From contig OZ037856.1 of assembly GCA_964035575.1 (NCBI GenBank), positions 682,001 through 746,000 on the forward strand: a stretch of 64,000 nucleotides of DNA, given 5' to 3'. Source of the stretch: Rhynchopus sp. YZ270_cl-10. Taxonomy: Eukaryota; Euglenozoa; Diplonemea; Diplonemida; Diplonemidae. Made by a program: the position numbers and the translations under genes. Below the pieces are notes generated by a model that had not been told where the DNA came from, did no database searches, and saw only the letters and a program-made list of their open reading frames with translations. Shown piece after piece: positions 53,105 through 63,511 of this stretch (its first letter is position 1; every line of letters begins with the position of its first letter).

Positions 53105-53380
53105 AGAGATACGCTCCACGTGTGGAACGTATGGAAATCCATACGTGAATTATTTTTGAAAAGGTAGAATACATACGTGTCCATACGGAGGTAAGATGGG
53201 TTTTGGATTGGGGCTGGGGTGGGGGTAGGTGAGGGGCGGGGGCTCCGACCCGCCTCTCACCTACCCCCCACAGAATTCTACTCGTAGGGGACAATTTTCT
53301 TCTATTTTACCGGAATGGGGGAATGCAGCATGGCGAAAGAAAAAGTAGCGTACCGTGCGCCTGCGGCGCTAGCTAACGTG
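53105..53380 (-). repeat. Shared module with hairpin, minus orientation
   Basis: Reverse-complement relative of about 39127-39410, with the same order: ACGTATGGA half-sites, a GGTAGGTGAG… hairpin at about 53222-53266, GGCGAAAGAAAAAGTAGCG and GTACCGTGCGCCTGCGGCGC. The hairpin stem keeps pairing while a T-A pair at 39 kb is C-G here. Confidence 0.7.
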
Positions 53381-53415
53381 TTGCGGAACCTCTGGAAGCT
53401 CACCGGGAGGCCGTG

Positions 53416-53922
53416 ATGGTGATTGAAGACGACGAGACTGAGGACGACGATGCGAGCTTTTGGCGGCAAAGCCACCAAAAGCCCTCCCGAAGGGAAAAAA
53501 GCGCCTGGACGCGATGTTCAACGCACAAGGCAAAGGTGCGCAAAGGCGAGGTGAAGGAGGAGCTGCTGCAGGTGAAGGAAAAGGTCTTGGAGGTGGAGCA
53601 GCCAGACAGCCCTGCGGACTCTGAGGTGATGGAGATAGATGCCCCAGCAGCAGAAGTACAAGCAGCCCAACCTGCCCAACCAGCCCCACCATCATCCTCA
53701 GACCCTCTGCCCCAGCTGCAACGCCAGGAAGGAAGATGGCCTTGCTGCAGCCTGCGCTGGCAAAACCGGCATGAAAGCGAGCACGCAAACTGGCCGAACG
53801 CCAGAATCCCACCCCAAATTTTTAATAAAAATTTTTTTACCATCCCAAAAGTTAAAAAGTTAAAATTTAACTCCAAAACAGGGGGACCTATTATCCTAGG
53901 GATAATAGGTCTACCCGGATAA
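53416..53922 (+). CDS. Acidic/proline-rich ORF inside TIR element 3
   Basis: 168 codons from ATG at 53416. The N-terminus is very acidic (EDDETEDDDASF), followed by a basic patch (KPSRREKSAW), a Glu/Lys/Val helix-like part (KEELLQVKEKVLEVEQ) and an Ala/Pro/Gln-rich region. The last 40 codons run into AT-rich DNA and the right TIR, so the true end may be earlier by splicing. No family is recognised. It parallels the small genes in the other TIR elements. Confidence 0.4.
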   Translation: MVIEDDETEDDDASFWRQSHQKPSRREKSAWTRCSTHKAKVRKGEVKEELLQVKEKVLEVEQPDSPADSEVMEIDAPAAEVQAAQPAQPAPPSSSDPLPQLQRQEGRWPCCSLRWQNRHESEHANWPNARIPPQIFNKNFFTIPKVKKLKFNSKTGGPIILGIIGLPG

Positions 53923-53949
53923 TAGGTCCACCCCCCCTTTATCCTGAAG

Positions 53950-54735
53950 TTAGTTTCTATTTTTACACACCTTTTTTTGCAGCCCCTCAGCCCTGACGAG
54001 GAGTCCATTTACTACTTCATTTATTTCAATTTTCTTCTTTTTGTCGGTCTCGGACTTGGAGAAGGCGACGAGCAGCTCTGCCGCTTCTATGAGGTTTTCC
54101 TTTGCAAGCTTGAGGCTGCCTTGCGAGATGTTCAGGTCTGCACGAAGCGAGAGCTCTTCTGCCTGCTCGAACTGCCTTTTACGCGCACCACTGAAGGTTG
54201 TCCCATCCCAGCCAAACTTACGCATATCCCCCCCACCCTTCGCAGACGCCCCTGATGATGTCGCCACACTCGCCGTCGGCCTTTCCAACGCCTTCCCCCC
54301 AGCCCCCTGATGGTGCCGCACATTCCTCTCCAGCACCTCCTTCCGTTCGCTGTATTGGTGCAGACAGCTGCGGATCTGTGGCTCGTCGGGGATGAGACCC
54401 TGTCGCAGACACCAATTGAAGTTTGCGATGGCAGAGGTGTAGCTCTTCACTGCTTCCGCGTGGCGGTTCGCCATGTCTAATTGCACAGCGATGCCTGCAG
54501 TTTCATACGCAATCCTAACAGAGTCATTCGTCGACCCAGCACCAGGCAGCACAGCCGCCGGCACCACCGGAGAAGCAACTGGAGAAGGATACGCCACATC
54601 AGGCAAAGCGGGTGCACTCGGAACAGGCCTCGCACTGTCCACCACAACCGGTGCAGTGTGCGCACCTACAAGCACAAACCCGTCATCCTCCTCAAAGCTC
54701 CCTTCAGGAGCAGGGGGGAGTCTGTCCAAACCCAT
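53950..54735 (-). CDS. MIT-domain protein, probable ESCRT/Vps4-linked adaptor
   Basis: 261 residues from ATG at 54735. The N-terminal 65 residues are acidic then Pro/Ala-rich. Residues about 72-140 (RIAYETAGIAVQLDMANRHA…AVKSYTSAIANF…SERKEVLERNVR) form a three-helix MIT domain with the family's A-x-Y..A pattern. A second helical bundle (about 187-255, FEQAEELSLRADLNISQGSL…) may be another MIT-like domain. MIT domains bind ESCRT-III tails. Just before the stop, AAAAAAAG|GTGTGT resembles the donor of the FxPxIN gene (AAAG|GTGTGT), so the C-terminus may once have continued beyond the inserted TIR element 3. Confidence 0.7.
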   Translation of the reverse strand: MGLDRLPPAPEGSFEEDDGFVLVGAHTAPVVVDSARPVPSAPALPDVAYPSPVASPVVPAAVLPGAGSTNDSVRIAYETAGIAVQLDMANRHAEAVKSYTSAIANFNWCLRQGLIPDEPQIRSCLHQYSERKEVLERNVRHHQGAGGKALERPTASVATSSGASAKGGGDMRKFGWDGTTFSGARKRQFEQAEELSLRADLNISQGSLKLAKENLIEAAELLVAFSKSETDKKKKIEINEVVNGLLVRAEGLQKKVCKNRN

Positions 54736-55488
54736 CTCAAAAAAAAGCTCAAAAAAAGCTTTGACACAATAAAGGGAAAAGGGAAAGGGAAAAGGGGTGT
54801 GTGTGTGTGTGTGTTTTGTTTTTTTTGTGTCTAAGGGGGTGTCTGAATGGGTTTGTTATGAAGTTTTTCTTTTCTTCTGCTTTGTGTGGCAAAACGCGGG
54901 GAGGTCAGAGGAATGAAATAGGTTATAAAAAAAAATTGAGGGGTTTTATCTATTCGGTGAAAATAACTATGTTAGGGGGGGTGGGAAAGCATCTATAAAA
55001 AAAAACCGTATCATAACAAAGGAAAGCTGAGGTATGGTTCTATGTGGACTAGTTGGGAAATACTTTTAAAGGAGCTTTGTTGACAGTATGGGGGGGAAGA
55101 TGGTATGTCATTGCTCCCTCTACCCCATATATCATCTGTGTTTCGTGTCTACTATCCTTATCTATTGATGACTGTAGTGTGTTTTGATGTATTTAAATCA
55201 TCGGTATGTTTTTCCAAATAATAAATACGCAAAAATACAGCGTTATCCACAATGAATTTTTTGTTCAGAATATGAATCGCTCTTTTTGTATTCCATCAGA
55301 GGGAGGGGGGGGAACACAAAAAATACACTGTGCATTTCTGATAGCAAAACACACCATATCCAAAAAAATCGCAGTCTATTCTCCGAGATACAAAAAGTCC
55401 TGACACAAAAAAGGGGATCAAAAAAAATGCGGTAATGACACTGAAAGAAGGAAGAGGGAAATGGGGTGGCGTGTGCGTGCATTCCGCT
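54736..55488. other. Gene-free spacer
   Basis: Between the MIT gene start and the 3' end of the FxPxIN gene. It has a GT microsatellite (54797-54812) and AT-rich sequence; nothing else is recognised. Confidence 0.5.
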
Positions 55489-58159
55489 CTAGCCGTAGCC
55501 AAAGGTGTGGCCAGGGTGGCTCTCCCGTCTCTCAACAGGTTTTGCGAGATGTACCTGTAAAAGGAATTGTAGAAAAGAAACACTCCAGCATTCTATTGGA
55601 TTATTTTTGATGAGAATACTTGTATTTTGGGTCCATTTTTTAATTGTATTGTGGCTAATGTAAAGCAAAGGACGCTGAAAGTACACAACATCTCCACAGA
55701 TGCACCAAAACCTTGGAAAAAAATGAATGAGTCTCAAAGAAAGGTTGACAAGATGATAAGCCTCTCGTATTCCCCCAAATAAAAGCAAACAGCTTTCTCA
55801 TACCGATGCTGCAATGGTGCTGACGTACCCAGGCGCACTGTGTATCTGAGGTTTGAACGTACAGGCCTTGTTCTCCTCCTCCTCCTGCCGCATCTTCTCC
55901 CTCTCAAGGTAGCTTGTCCGTTTGTCTTGTCGTGACTTCGCCCATTCAATGTAGGCCATGGGGTCGGTCCGCACGGACACCTGTTTGTTTTGATTGTTGG
56001 CAACACACTATGCAATTAGTTTCAGTATGTATCAGTCACCGCTAAGTGGTTGTATTCAAATTATGCCTAAAAGGGCTAGGACACCTAGACAGCACCCATT
56101 ACCCTGAAGAGAAGATGAGAGATTAGGGTCTCTGGTTTATCAGTTTCTTTTTGTGTACTCCGCGGTTAAAAAAAGCAAAAAAAAAGGTCAACGAACACAC
56201 CTTTGACTTGATATTGACAGTATCGTTGAGCTGCGGCTGGAATGTGCAGGAGGTTTGCTCTTTGTCGAAGCGTTCTTTTGCTTTGCGTTTGAGGCGGTCC
56301 TCCTTGCGTTTGTGGTCGCCACACATCTCATCCACAGAACGGGCACGAAGCGACCTGGCGGAGAGGGTGATCTTGGGCTGGAAAGGGTGCACCACCTCGC
56401 TCTCTGCTGCCTTGGCTGCGTTGGCCTGCTCCCTTAGACGCCGTTTGTCTTCGTCACGCCCCATCCTCTGGTGAAAGGACTCCTTGCGTCTGTTCCCCAT
56501 CAGACTCGAACTGCGTGGGTTGATCTTGGGCGCAAAACTGGGCTCCTTCTTCGCCTTCTCTAAGTTCTCCTCCCGGTCAGCCTCCTTCATCTGCATGCGA
56601 GAGAGGAAGTTGTTAAAGCCCTGCTGGTTGATACTCTTGCCTTCAGGTGTGTAGTTCTCTTTGTTCTCTGTGCCGTAGGGGCGCGCTGCAAAGCGGTCAT
56701 CCCGATCTCTGCTTCCTTCGAGGACATGATAACGTTGTGAATGCCGTACACTCTCTTCCTTCTGTGAATACACAGAAGACAACCTCTGAAAGGCGTTCGT
56801 CGCAAGATACTCCCCAAGGTGCTGGGGTTGGTAATGCGAGTTGATCTTTGGTTGGAACGGCAACGTTGCGTCTGCGTCTTCCTCTGAAGAGGACTCCTCT
56901 GCAAAGCTTCGTGCTACAGGCTTCTTAGTCCTCTCACGCACTGACGGCGGCTGCTTTGGGTCCAGGTAACGCGGCTCCACCTGATCAACCCAAGCATTCT
57001 GGTTGACCTGCGGATGGAAAGTGCAGGCCTCATCCTCCGCCTCAAGACGTCGTCTCCGCTCACCCTCCAAGGTAACATGTTTCTGCTTCTGCGAAGTGTA
57101 CAGCCTGGTCACAACATCCGCATCGTGCTGCCGTCCATTCGACCCCTGAAAATTATTGATTTCAGGCCGGAATGAACACGTTGCAGCCTCCTCTGCGAGT
57201 CTGCGCTCGCGTTTGAGGGAGAGCTGGTTTTCTTTGCCTTGCTTCCAGAGGTCTGTTCGGTCGTACACTCCTGTCTCAGGACGGGTGTCATCAGGCAGGG
57301 GGCCACCTCCTCCACCACCTCCTCCACCTCCACCTCCACCTCCGCCTCCGCCTCCACGTGGTACATCCTGCTGTTGCTGTTGCTGCTGCTGCTGCATTGT
57401 AGACGGCCCCTTCGGCAGTGGTGCCCCTGAGTGCACAGACTCACCCCGCCCGGGAATGGCAAGCCCTGTCGGTCTGTGCCGCTCCCAACGCGAGCCGCGC
57501 TTCTGTGGAAGCGGGGCGCGGGTAGATTTCTTCTTGGGTACTGTCGCTGCCGGCTCCGCTTCTGGCGGCGGTGCCACGCTCACGGCAGTGTCCTTGCGTG
57601 CCACCTTCTCGACAGACCCGGTCTGCGACAGACGTCTCTTCAGCATGTCTTCATACTCCCGCACGGCGCTGCTGGTCGACACACTGTCAACCCGCTTCCC
57701 CACCTCCAGAGGGGAGGCAAGCTTGACGGTCTCCATGAGGTCGTCGTCGTCGAACTCCTTTGCGTGGTAGGTGCTCTCTGCGTACGTGCCGTAGTCGTTG
57801 CCGGATACTTCCATGCCGGAACGGGACGGCATGTTGAAAAGGCTTGCTCGGGAGTATGTTGAGTTGAAGGCAGACAGCGGCGGATTTGCAGGGTCACCTG
57901 TCGCATACGAAGCCTGGCTGCCGGTGCGTGGTGCTGTGGTGGATGGGTTCTTCTTTCCTGCCTCGGTCCCCTCCTGCCACAGCTGCGACACAAGACGTTC
58001 GACATGTTCTGCATTAGAGCCCCGTTGACTCCCCATTGTCATCGCACTCCCACGCCGTGCATGCTGGTCCGCATAGCTCGGCACAGAGCTTGCAGCGCTT
58101 TGTGTACTACGGATGCCCCCAAATTGTGAGTCTTGAAACAAAGACCCAAGCCGGGACAT
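55489..58159 (-). CDS. Three-exon protein with FxPxIN repeats, probable cilium/basal-body component
   Basis: Exons 58159-56201, 55980-55804 and 55554-55489 join in phase 0 to 733 residues; donors AAG|GTGTGT and TCG|GTATGA, acceptors AAACAG and TTTACAG. The protein repeats a short motif at the end of charged helices: ACSFRPEIN, ACTFHPQVN, TLPFQPKIN, EPSFAPKIN, VHPFQPKIT, SCTFQPQLN and, in exon 2, ACTFKPQIH. Each follows RKxE/K-rich helix. Such FxPxIN arrays occur in flagellar and basal-body proteins of protists, but the family is not firmly named. A glycine run and a glutamine run (about residues 250-285) come from microsatellites. The short last exon gives only 21 residues. A degenerate type A repeat lies in intron 2. 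Confidence 0.7.
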
Positions 58160-58383
58160 CGCTACTCCTGGTTGTGGATGGGGTGGTGGGGTGCAAAGAG
58201 GGTGAGGAGGGTGAGGAGGGTGGATGGTAGAAAGTATTCCGTATGTTTTGTACTGACTTAGTATTAATTTTTTGAAGCAAAGGCAACATTTTTGGCAAGC
58301 AGAAGGAAAAGGCGGGGGAAGGCAAAACCAAGGCATATGGTAGGTAAATGAAGGGAAAGAAAATGGCGATGGGAAGGGGGTGG

Positions 58384-60899
58384 TTAAGTGATTACAGCAT
58401 TATTGCAGCTGGAGTCGCTGGAATCGCTGCCGGGGGCGGCTTCGGACTCGTTGGCTTGGAACATATCGGTGAATATTTTCATATCAAACGGGGACACTGC
58501 TTCGCCGTCGGTCCCGTAAGGAGACTCTTGTGGCTCAGCCAAGGCCACGTTGAGTGCTGTCTCTGCCTGCTTGCCTGCAGAAAGGAAGTTCTCGCGAACT
58601 TTCGCAATTTTATGTCGTGTCTTCTCTTGTGTGGCGAAGTGCTCGAGTTCCCTGTGTACGTAGGAATTATAGCTAATGAAATTGACCCATTTGCATTAAA
58701 CTCATCAATTGATAATCGCCATTTAGATCCTAAACTGAGGACAAATGAGAGAAAAGGGTATAGTAGAGTTCATCTTAGGGTGTCTACACTAAACCAAGTT
58801 TTCAAAAAAGGAGAAAAAAACATTTGTGACGCATGTGTCACACATCTTCACCACTCGTTATAGTGTGGTATTGGCTGTCAGATGGTTATTCTGAATGAAT
58901 TCACCCATTAAGAAAAAAATACACAACATCTACTCAAACACATACGCAATGTAAGCTGCAGTAAGCTGAACAAGCTCGCTGTTGGTCGGCGGCGCCTTCC
59001 CTTGCACAGGGTTGTACTTCGATACGGACGCAGCCTTCGCAACATTTTCGGGCTTCTTGAGGTTCCTCTCCCGGCCTGCCTCACGATACAGAATCCCTTC
59101 TATTTCAGTCTGCAAAAACAATACGTACAAAACCACAAAATAGTTCCCTCCCTTCATACACAAAGACACACCCCACCCCCCAAAATGAAACGACAGGATA
59201 TGACAGTTAAATAAAAAGAAAACGCTTTTTTGTTTATCGCGGAGTATTTTTTGCACACCGTTGAATACCAAAAGAACAAAAAATATACCTTTTCTGCAGC
59301 AAAATCACTGCTTCCACCTAGGCTGTAAGGGGTGACGTCAAGCAAGGATTTGGAGAGGTGGCCGATGTAGACCTTTCCTGTTGAGGTGCCGAGGGCAAGC
59401 CTGCGGCCTTCGGGGTGGAGCTTCATGCAGTGGAGCTGTTCGTTGCACACTTGGTAGGTGACGAGCGTGTCGCAGAGTTTGTGGGCGAGGTTGCGTACTT
59501 CAATCATTCCATTCATGCGTGCTGTGACAAAGACACCTGGGTGGTGTGGATGCCACGCAGCGTCCACTAAGGCAGACTCCCCATACTTTGTCACAACTAA
59601 CGGATTCTCATGATCCTCATGCCACACCCGAGCAGTCCAATCCCCTGCAGACAAAAACACCTTCGGAATATGCGGACTACATTGCACACTATACACCGCA
59701 CCATGATGCCCCTTATGCACTTTATGTACCCGGTCATCACTCTTCTTCCCACGACGGTTGCATGACAACAACTCACCACGAGAAGTGCCGATTACAAATT
59801 TATTTGCTCCAGTTGTCGGTTCATAATCCAAAGATATAGCGTCCTGCGACCGATCCGGGGCCAGTACTATAGTATCCAATGGATCCCGGAGGTTTCGGGA
59901 GTCCCATATCCGGACAATGTTGCTTCCGTTTATTGTAACCATCTCTTGTCCACGCCCCGAGGTTTGCAGCCATTTGAGGCTCCGAATCCCACCAGATCCA
60001 ACCGAATCAGACGCACCACATTTCCCACCACCTCCGAACAACGGGGTGGAGAGAATGGGGTTGCCCCCTCTCCTGCAGTCAAACAGACAGATAACTCCGT
60101 TCCTGCAGCCGCCGCCTACGACGTGGAGGTCCTTTGGGTTGAACTCTAAACACCACATTTGGGAGGGTGGGTCGAGGGAAAGCTCTGGGCTATTGGAGTT
60201 GACTGGATCCCATATGTAGGAGGTGAGAGACTCCCCTGGTTGGTTTGCAGCAGGTGCATTGACGGATGTTGCGCCATAGCCTAGATCAGAGTAGGCAACA
60301 GCAAGACGTCTTCCGTTTGGACCTTCAACAGGTTGCCATGCAAGCGCGCAGACTGTGCGTTGTGCGACGGTGGTCGGGATGCGGCCGGTCTTAGCGTCGC
60401 CTAACAGAGGGTCGCCCAGAACGGTCATGATTTGAAAGCCCTCTTCAGAAAAGTCGCTTTCCTTCTCCTTAAGCGATTCGACCTCTTCAAAGTAGTACTG
60501 AAAGATGTCCACTGCGTTGTTCTGCCGAAGGTACACCTCAGCAGATTGCGCCATGCTTTTGACTGCAGGAAGGTACGCATCGTCTTTTTCCGCTTTGCGT
60601 CGATACCTCAGACGGTGTTCAATGTCACGCATGTCAACATCCTTCGGCCAGCACCCCTCCAAATGGAGCTGTCCATGCGTCGCACTCACCTTCCGCGTCG
60701 TGTTCGTTCCTGTCTCAGACACCTTGCAGGTGTTCTGTACTTCATACTCCCTCAGCGCCCCCGGAACGTACTGTTTCTTCAAAGATAAGTCCGGTGGGAT
60801 GTCCACCAAGACCCCTGGTGGATGGTCGTTAAAGTCGGTTGGACGTTCGATATCCTTCTTCTTCCGGTGATATGCGTACAGAATCGCGACATTAGCCAT
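58384..60899 (-). CDS. DNAI2: Axonemal outer-arm dynein intermediate chain 2 (three exons)
   Basis: Exons 60899-59289, 59109-58946 and 58651-58384 join to 680 residues. Exon 1 matches DNAI2/IC69: EGCWPKDVDMRDIEHRLRYR near 82-101, RRLAVAYSDL, TSYIWD, LEFNPKDLHVVGGG, then WD40 blades including GHHGAVYSVQCSPHIPKVFL, SAGDWTARVWHED and HPHHPGVFVTARMNG. Exon 2 (TEIEGILYREAGRERNLKKP) corresponds to the ERETRREK helix of DNAI2. Exon 2 reads on to an in-frame stop at 58930, but GC|GTATGTG before it is phase 2 and fits exactly the ACACAG|G acceptor of a start-less coding exon (ELEHFATQEKTRHKIAKVRE … stop at 58384), giving the acidic C-terminus seen in DNAI2. It anchors outer dynein arms. Confidence 0.85.
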
Positions 60900-62256
60900 T
60901 AGATTTTCCTGGGATAGGTGATAGGTGATAGGTGATAGATACTGTGTGATGAGGTGGAGGATACGATACGGTGAAAAGAATGCAACTCTTTATTTTTTTT
61001 TCCAAAATTCTGCGACGTTTTTTTGTTGAAAAATAGAACTCTGGTTTTACTCTGGTAGGGCGAGGGTAAGGGGTGGGGAGGGGGAGAAGGGCTGAGTTAG
61101 GTTTTTAAAAAGATAAAAAAAATACTGAACACAAAAGGAAAATAACGATGCTTTTTTTTGTTTTGTTTTTTGTATAGGACCATCACCCAACCAAGGAAGG
61201 GTTATGTACTCAAAATTCACCCCCCGAAAAGGGCTAGGAACTACTCACAGACAGCACACCTCTTCCCTAAAGAGTGTGGCAGAGATGAGACATTAAGAAA
61301 CTCTGGTCTGACACCAAAAGCTTTTATTTTGGGGGAAGAGTGGTAATTGGATTTAATAGAACCGCACAGAATGTAATATTTGTTAGGGGAAAGGGATAGA
61401 AACTAGGGGGGATGTGTGTGGTTTTTTTGAAGGGTGGAAGGGGTCGTGAACATCTCTTTTTCTGCTTTCTGTTACAGTGATCCAAGAACCATCGGAGAGG
61501 CTTTTAAAAAAAGTCCTCCCTTAGGGTTTAAAAAAATTCTCACAATACAGTTAAAAGAAACAGCTCTGCCTAAGGAAACTGCCAGAAATTCCTCTTCAAA
61601 TTCTGACATCAATTTCAATCATTTTCTTCAGGCGTAACATTTCTTGAACTACTGTTGGTGTGATCACCCAAAACGGATTCTCCGTGGTTCCCCCGAAGGT
61701 GCCTCCGCAAATATTAATATAGCCCGAAACAGTTCTCCGTGGTTCTTCCGTGGGTTGTCTGTACCCCCTGTATCACACCATACTGCACAGAGTATTTTTT
61801 TTTTTAACCCTGCTATCTTTCTTAGGTCAATGTATGTACTTTTCCCCTCGATTGCTCTTCTTCGCATAGCCTTTTTTTCCAGAGTAACAATGCATCTGAA
61901 AAGAGGGGTGGGGTGTAGCTATCCGGGTCATTTCTGAGCTATTACTATTTGCCAAATGAAAAAACTGATCCACAACACATCCTTTTTTCTGAGAGGAGGC
62001 AAAAATGCAGACAATAAACAGAAATCTTTCTTTGAAGATTCAAACTCAAAAAAGGGGGGGGGGGAGGAAAACTGATGAATGTGCACAACATCATCTGAAA
62101 TACCAACTGGGATAACAAACTGATAGCGAGAGAAGGAAGAAGTGGTGGGAAAAAAAAATAATCTGTCGCACTTTCTGAAAAACTCAAAAAAGAAAAAACT
62201 TTGAAAGAATATCCAATAAGACTCCCCCGAAAAGGAGAAAAAAAAAAGACACTTGA

Positions 62257-62355
62257 CTTGAAATACAACAGCCCTCTCGTGAACAGTGTACCTTGGTATA
62301 TGACCGGTTGTACCGAACCATGTAGTCCTACATCCATTTCGTGGTTTACATCTGA
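62257..62355 (+). repeat. Dispersed repeat, type B
   Basis: CTTGAAATACAACAGCCCTC, GTGTACCTTGGTATATGACC, GGTTGTACCG and CATCCATTTCGTGGTTTACA align with 16429-16547 and 3098-3212. On the minus strand it contains GGTTCGGTACAACC, close to a polymerase III B-box. Confidence 0.75.
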
Positions 62356-62606
62356 AAAAAAAAATCAGCACTGAAGGGTGTGTGACACGACTCATAACTT
62401 TGACTGAACGTCGGTTGTATGCACAATTATTGAACAAACCTTTAAATAAAACTGGGGGGCAAGTCCCATTTGACCTTGTTCTTTCTTTTTCGAAGTTGGA
62501 AGAGAAAAGAAAATAACTACATGACTCAAAGCAAGAGGCGGCGTCAATTGCTTGGCTGCCGAAACACAACTCATACTATCATTATTACGTGGAAAAGAAA
62601 GTGAAG

Positions 62607-62735
62607 TTGATAGTGCAAACGCCTCTGGGACGCAGGCACTGACACTCCGCGGGTTATCGAACCCCAAAGAAAAGAAGAAAAAAGGGGGGGAAAGGGTTTG
62701 TAAGATAAACCTAAAACCTCAGTGATCAGGGGCCT
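62607..62735 (+). repeat. Type C repeat followed by type A repeat
   Basis: GTTGATAGTGCAAACGCCTC…GACGCAGGCACTGAC, then CTCCGCGGGTTATCGAACCC and a type A-like unit (AAGATAAACCTAAAACCTCA). The part CACTCCGCGGGTTA[T/C]CGAACC is also found at 32476-32500. On the minus strand it contains GGGTTCGATAACCC, a B-box-like or T-arm-like hairpin. Confidence 0.65.
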
Positions 62736-63362
62736 TGAAAAAAAATCTCTCAAGAAAATGCATCGCGAGAGTCTCGTCCACACATCAAAGCATTTAAAAA
62801 AAAAAAAAAAAATTGGTGGAACAGGTTGTGTTGCCACAGTTGTGCAATCTCCACTTTGATGTATAAACAAAAGGTGTTTAATATAGGTAATTTTTTTGTG
62901 GCAGTAGTATCCACAATCACCTGTCCGAGGACGGGTTCTGCACACAAAGTTGCCCGAAGGCTAATGAATTTCAAAGGTATAGATTTTTTTTTCCCTTTCA
63001 TTTCTTCTTTTTTGTTTTTATTTCAAACTGGGGGCAATAATCATAACATAATAAAAACTGATCTGCACTGGTTGACATGAGACCCCCCTTTTTCCCAGGA
63101 GTATACACTGTTAGAAAGGCTGGACACCTTGATAGCCTGACACACATTGCACCTGGAAGGGTGAAGGGAAACACCTCACGCCACAACGGGAAAGGAACGC
63201 AATGCAGGGGGGGGGTCACTTTAAAAGTCAAAATACATTTTTTTTTTTTTTGTATTTCTTTCTTCGCTGTTGCCTGAGTAGCAGAACGAAGGTGTGAATT
63301 TGTTCCGACAAACAGTTGCATCTTACATTTTTAAAAAAAAATCTGGACCATTTATCATACTT

Positions 63363-63511
63363 GGACCGCCCGAAATATATTTCGGGCATTTCGGGCGATT
63401 TCGGGCGAATTAGGGGCGGATTTCGGGCGATTTTGTGCGCCCGAAGTCGCCCGAAAACGCCCGAAATCGCCCGAAATGCAGATTTCGGGCGAATTCGGGC
63501 GCTTTTTCCGT
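63363..63511. repeat. Cluster of CGGGCGA/TCGCCCG palindromic units
   Basis: About 150 bases built from the heptamer-to-decamer TTTCGGGCGA in both orientations (CCGCCCGAAATATATTTCGG, GCCCGAAGTCGCCCGAAAAC and others). Several nested hairpins are possible. It sits in otherwise AT-rich DNA. Similar GGGC-rich wording continues weakly at 63760-63810. Confidence 0.75.

Larger units (their letters stand above)
52927..53942. mobile_element. TIR element 3, transposase-less, at the 3' end of the MIT gene
   Basis: Inverted tips ATAAAGGGnnGGTGGACCTA then TTATCC lie at 52927-52952 and 53917-53942; the right side has two further inverted CCTATTATCC copies. A TA target site (ATAAAGG…CCTTTAT) fits. The 1016-bp interior carries the module shared with 39127-39410 in reverse (53105-53380) and an acidic ORF (53416-53922). 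No transposase. It stops a few bases from the end of the MIT-domain gene. Confidence 0.7.

Noticed and set aside
53950-54735. MIT gene joined to a downstream exon beyond TIR element 3
   Set aside because: A donor-like site exists, but no coding-like exon was found between 52.1 and 52.9 kb on the minus strand.
57156-57770. Plus-strand 204-codon frame with poly-Pro and poly-Cys
   Set aside because: Shadow of the Gly- and Gln-run region of the FxPxIN gene.
58348-58863. Plus-strand 171-codon frame
   Set aside because: It is the antisense shadow of DNAI2 exon 3 and its intron.
62607-62665. Type C repeat as a tRNA gene
   Set aside because: A T-arm-like hairpin is present but no complete cloverleaf can be drawn in either direction.
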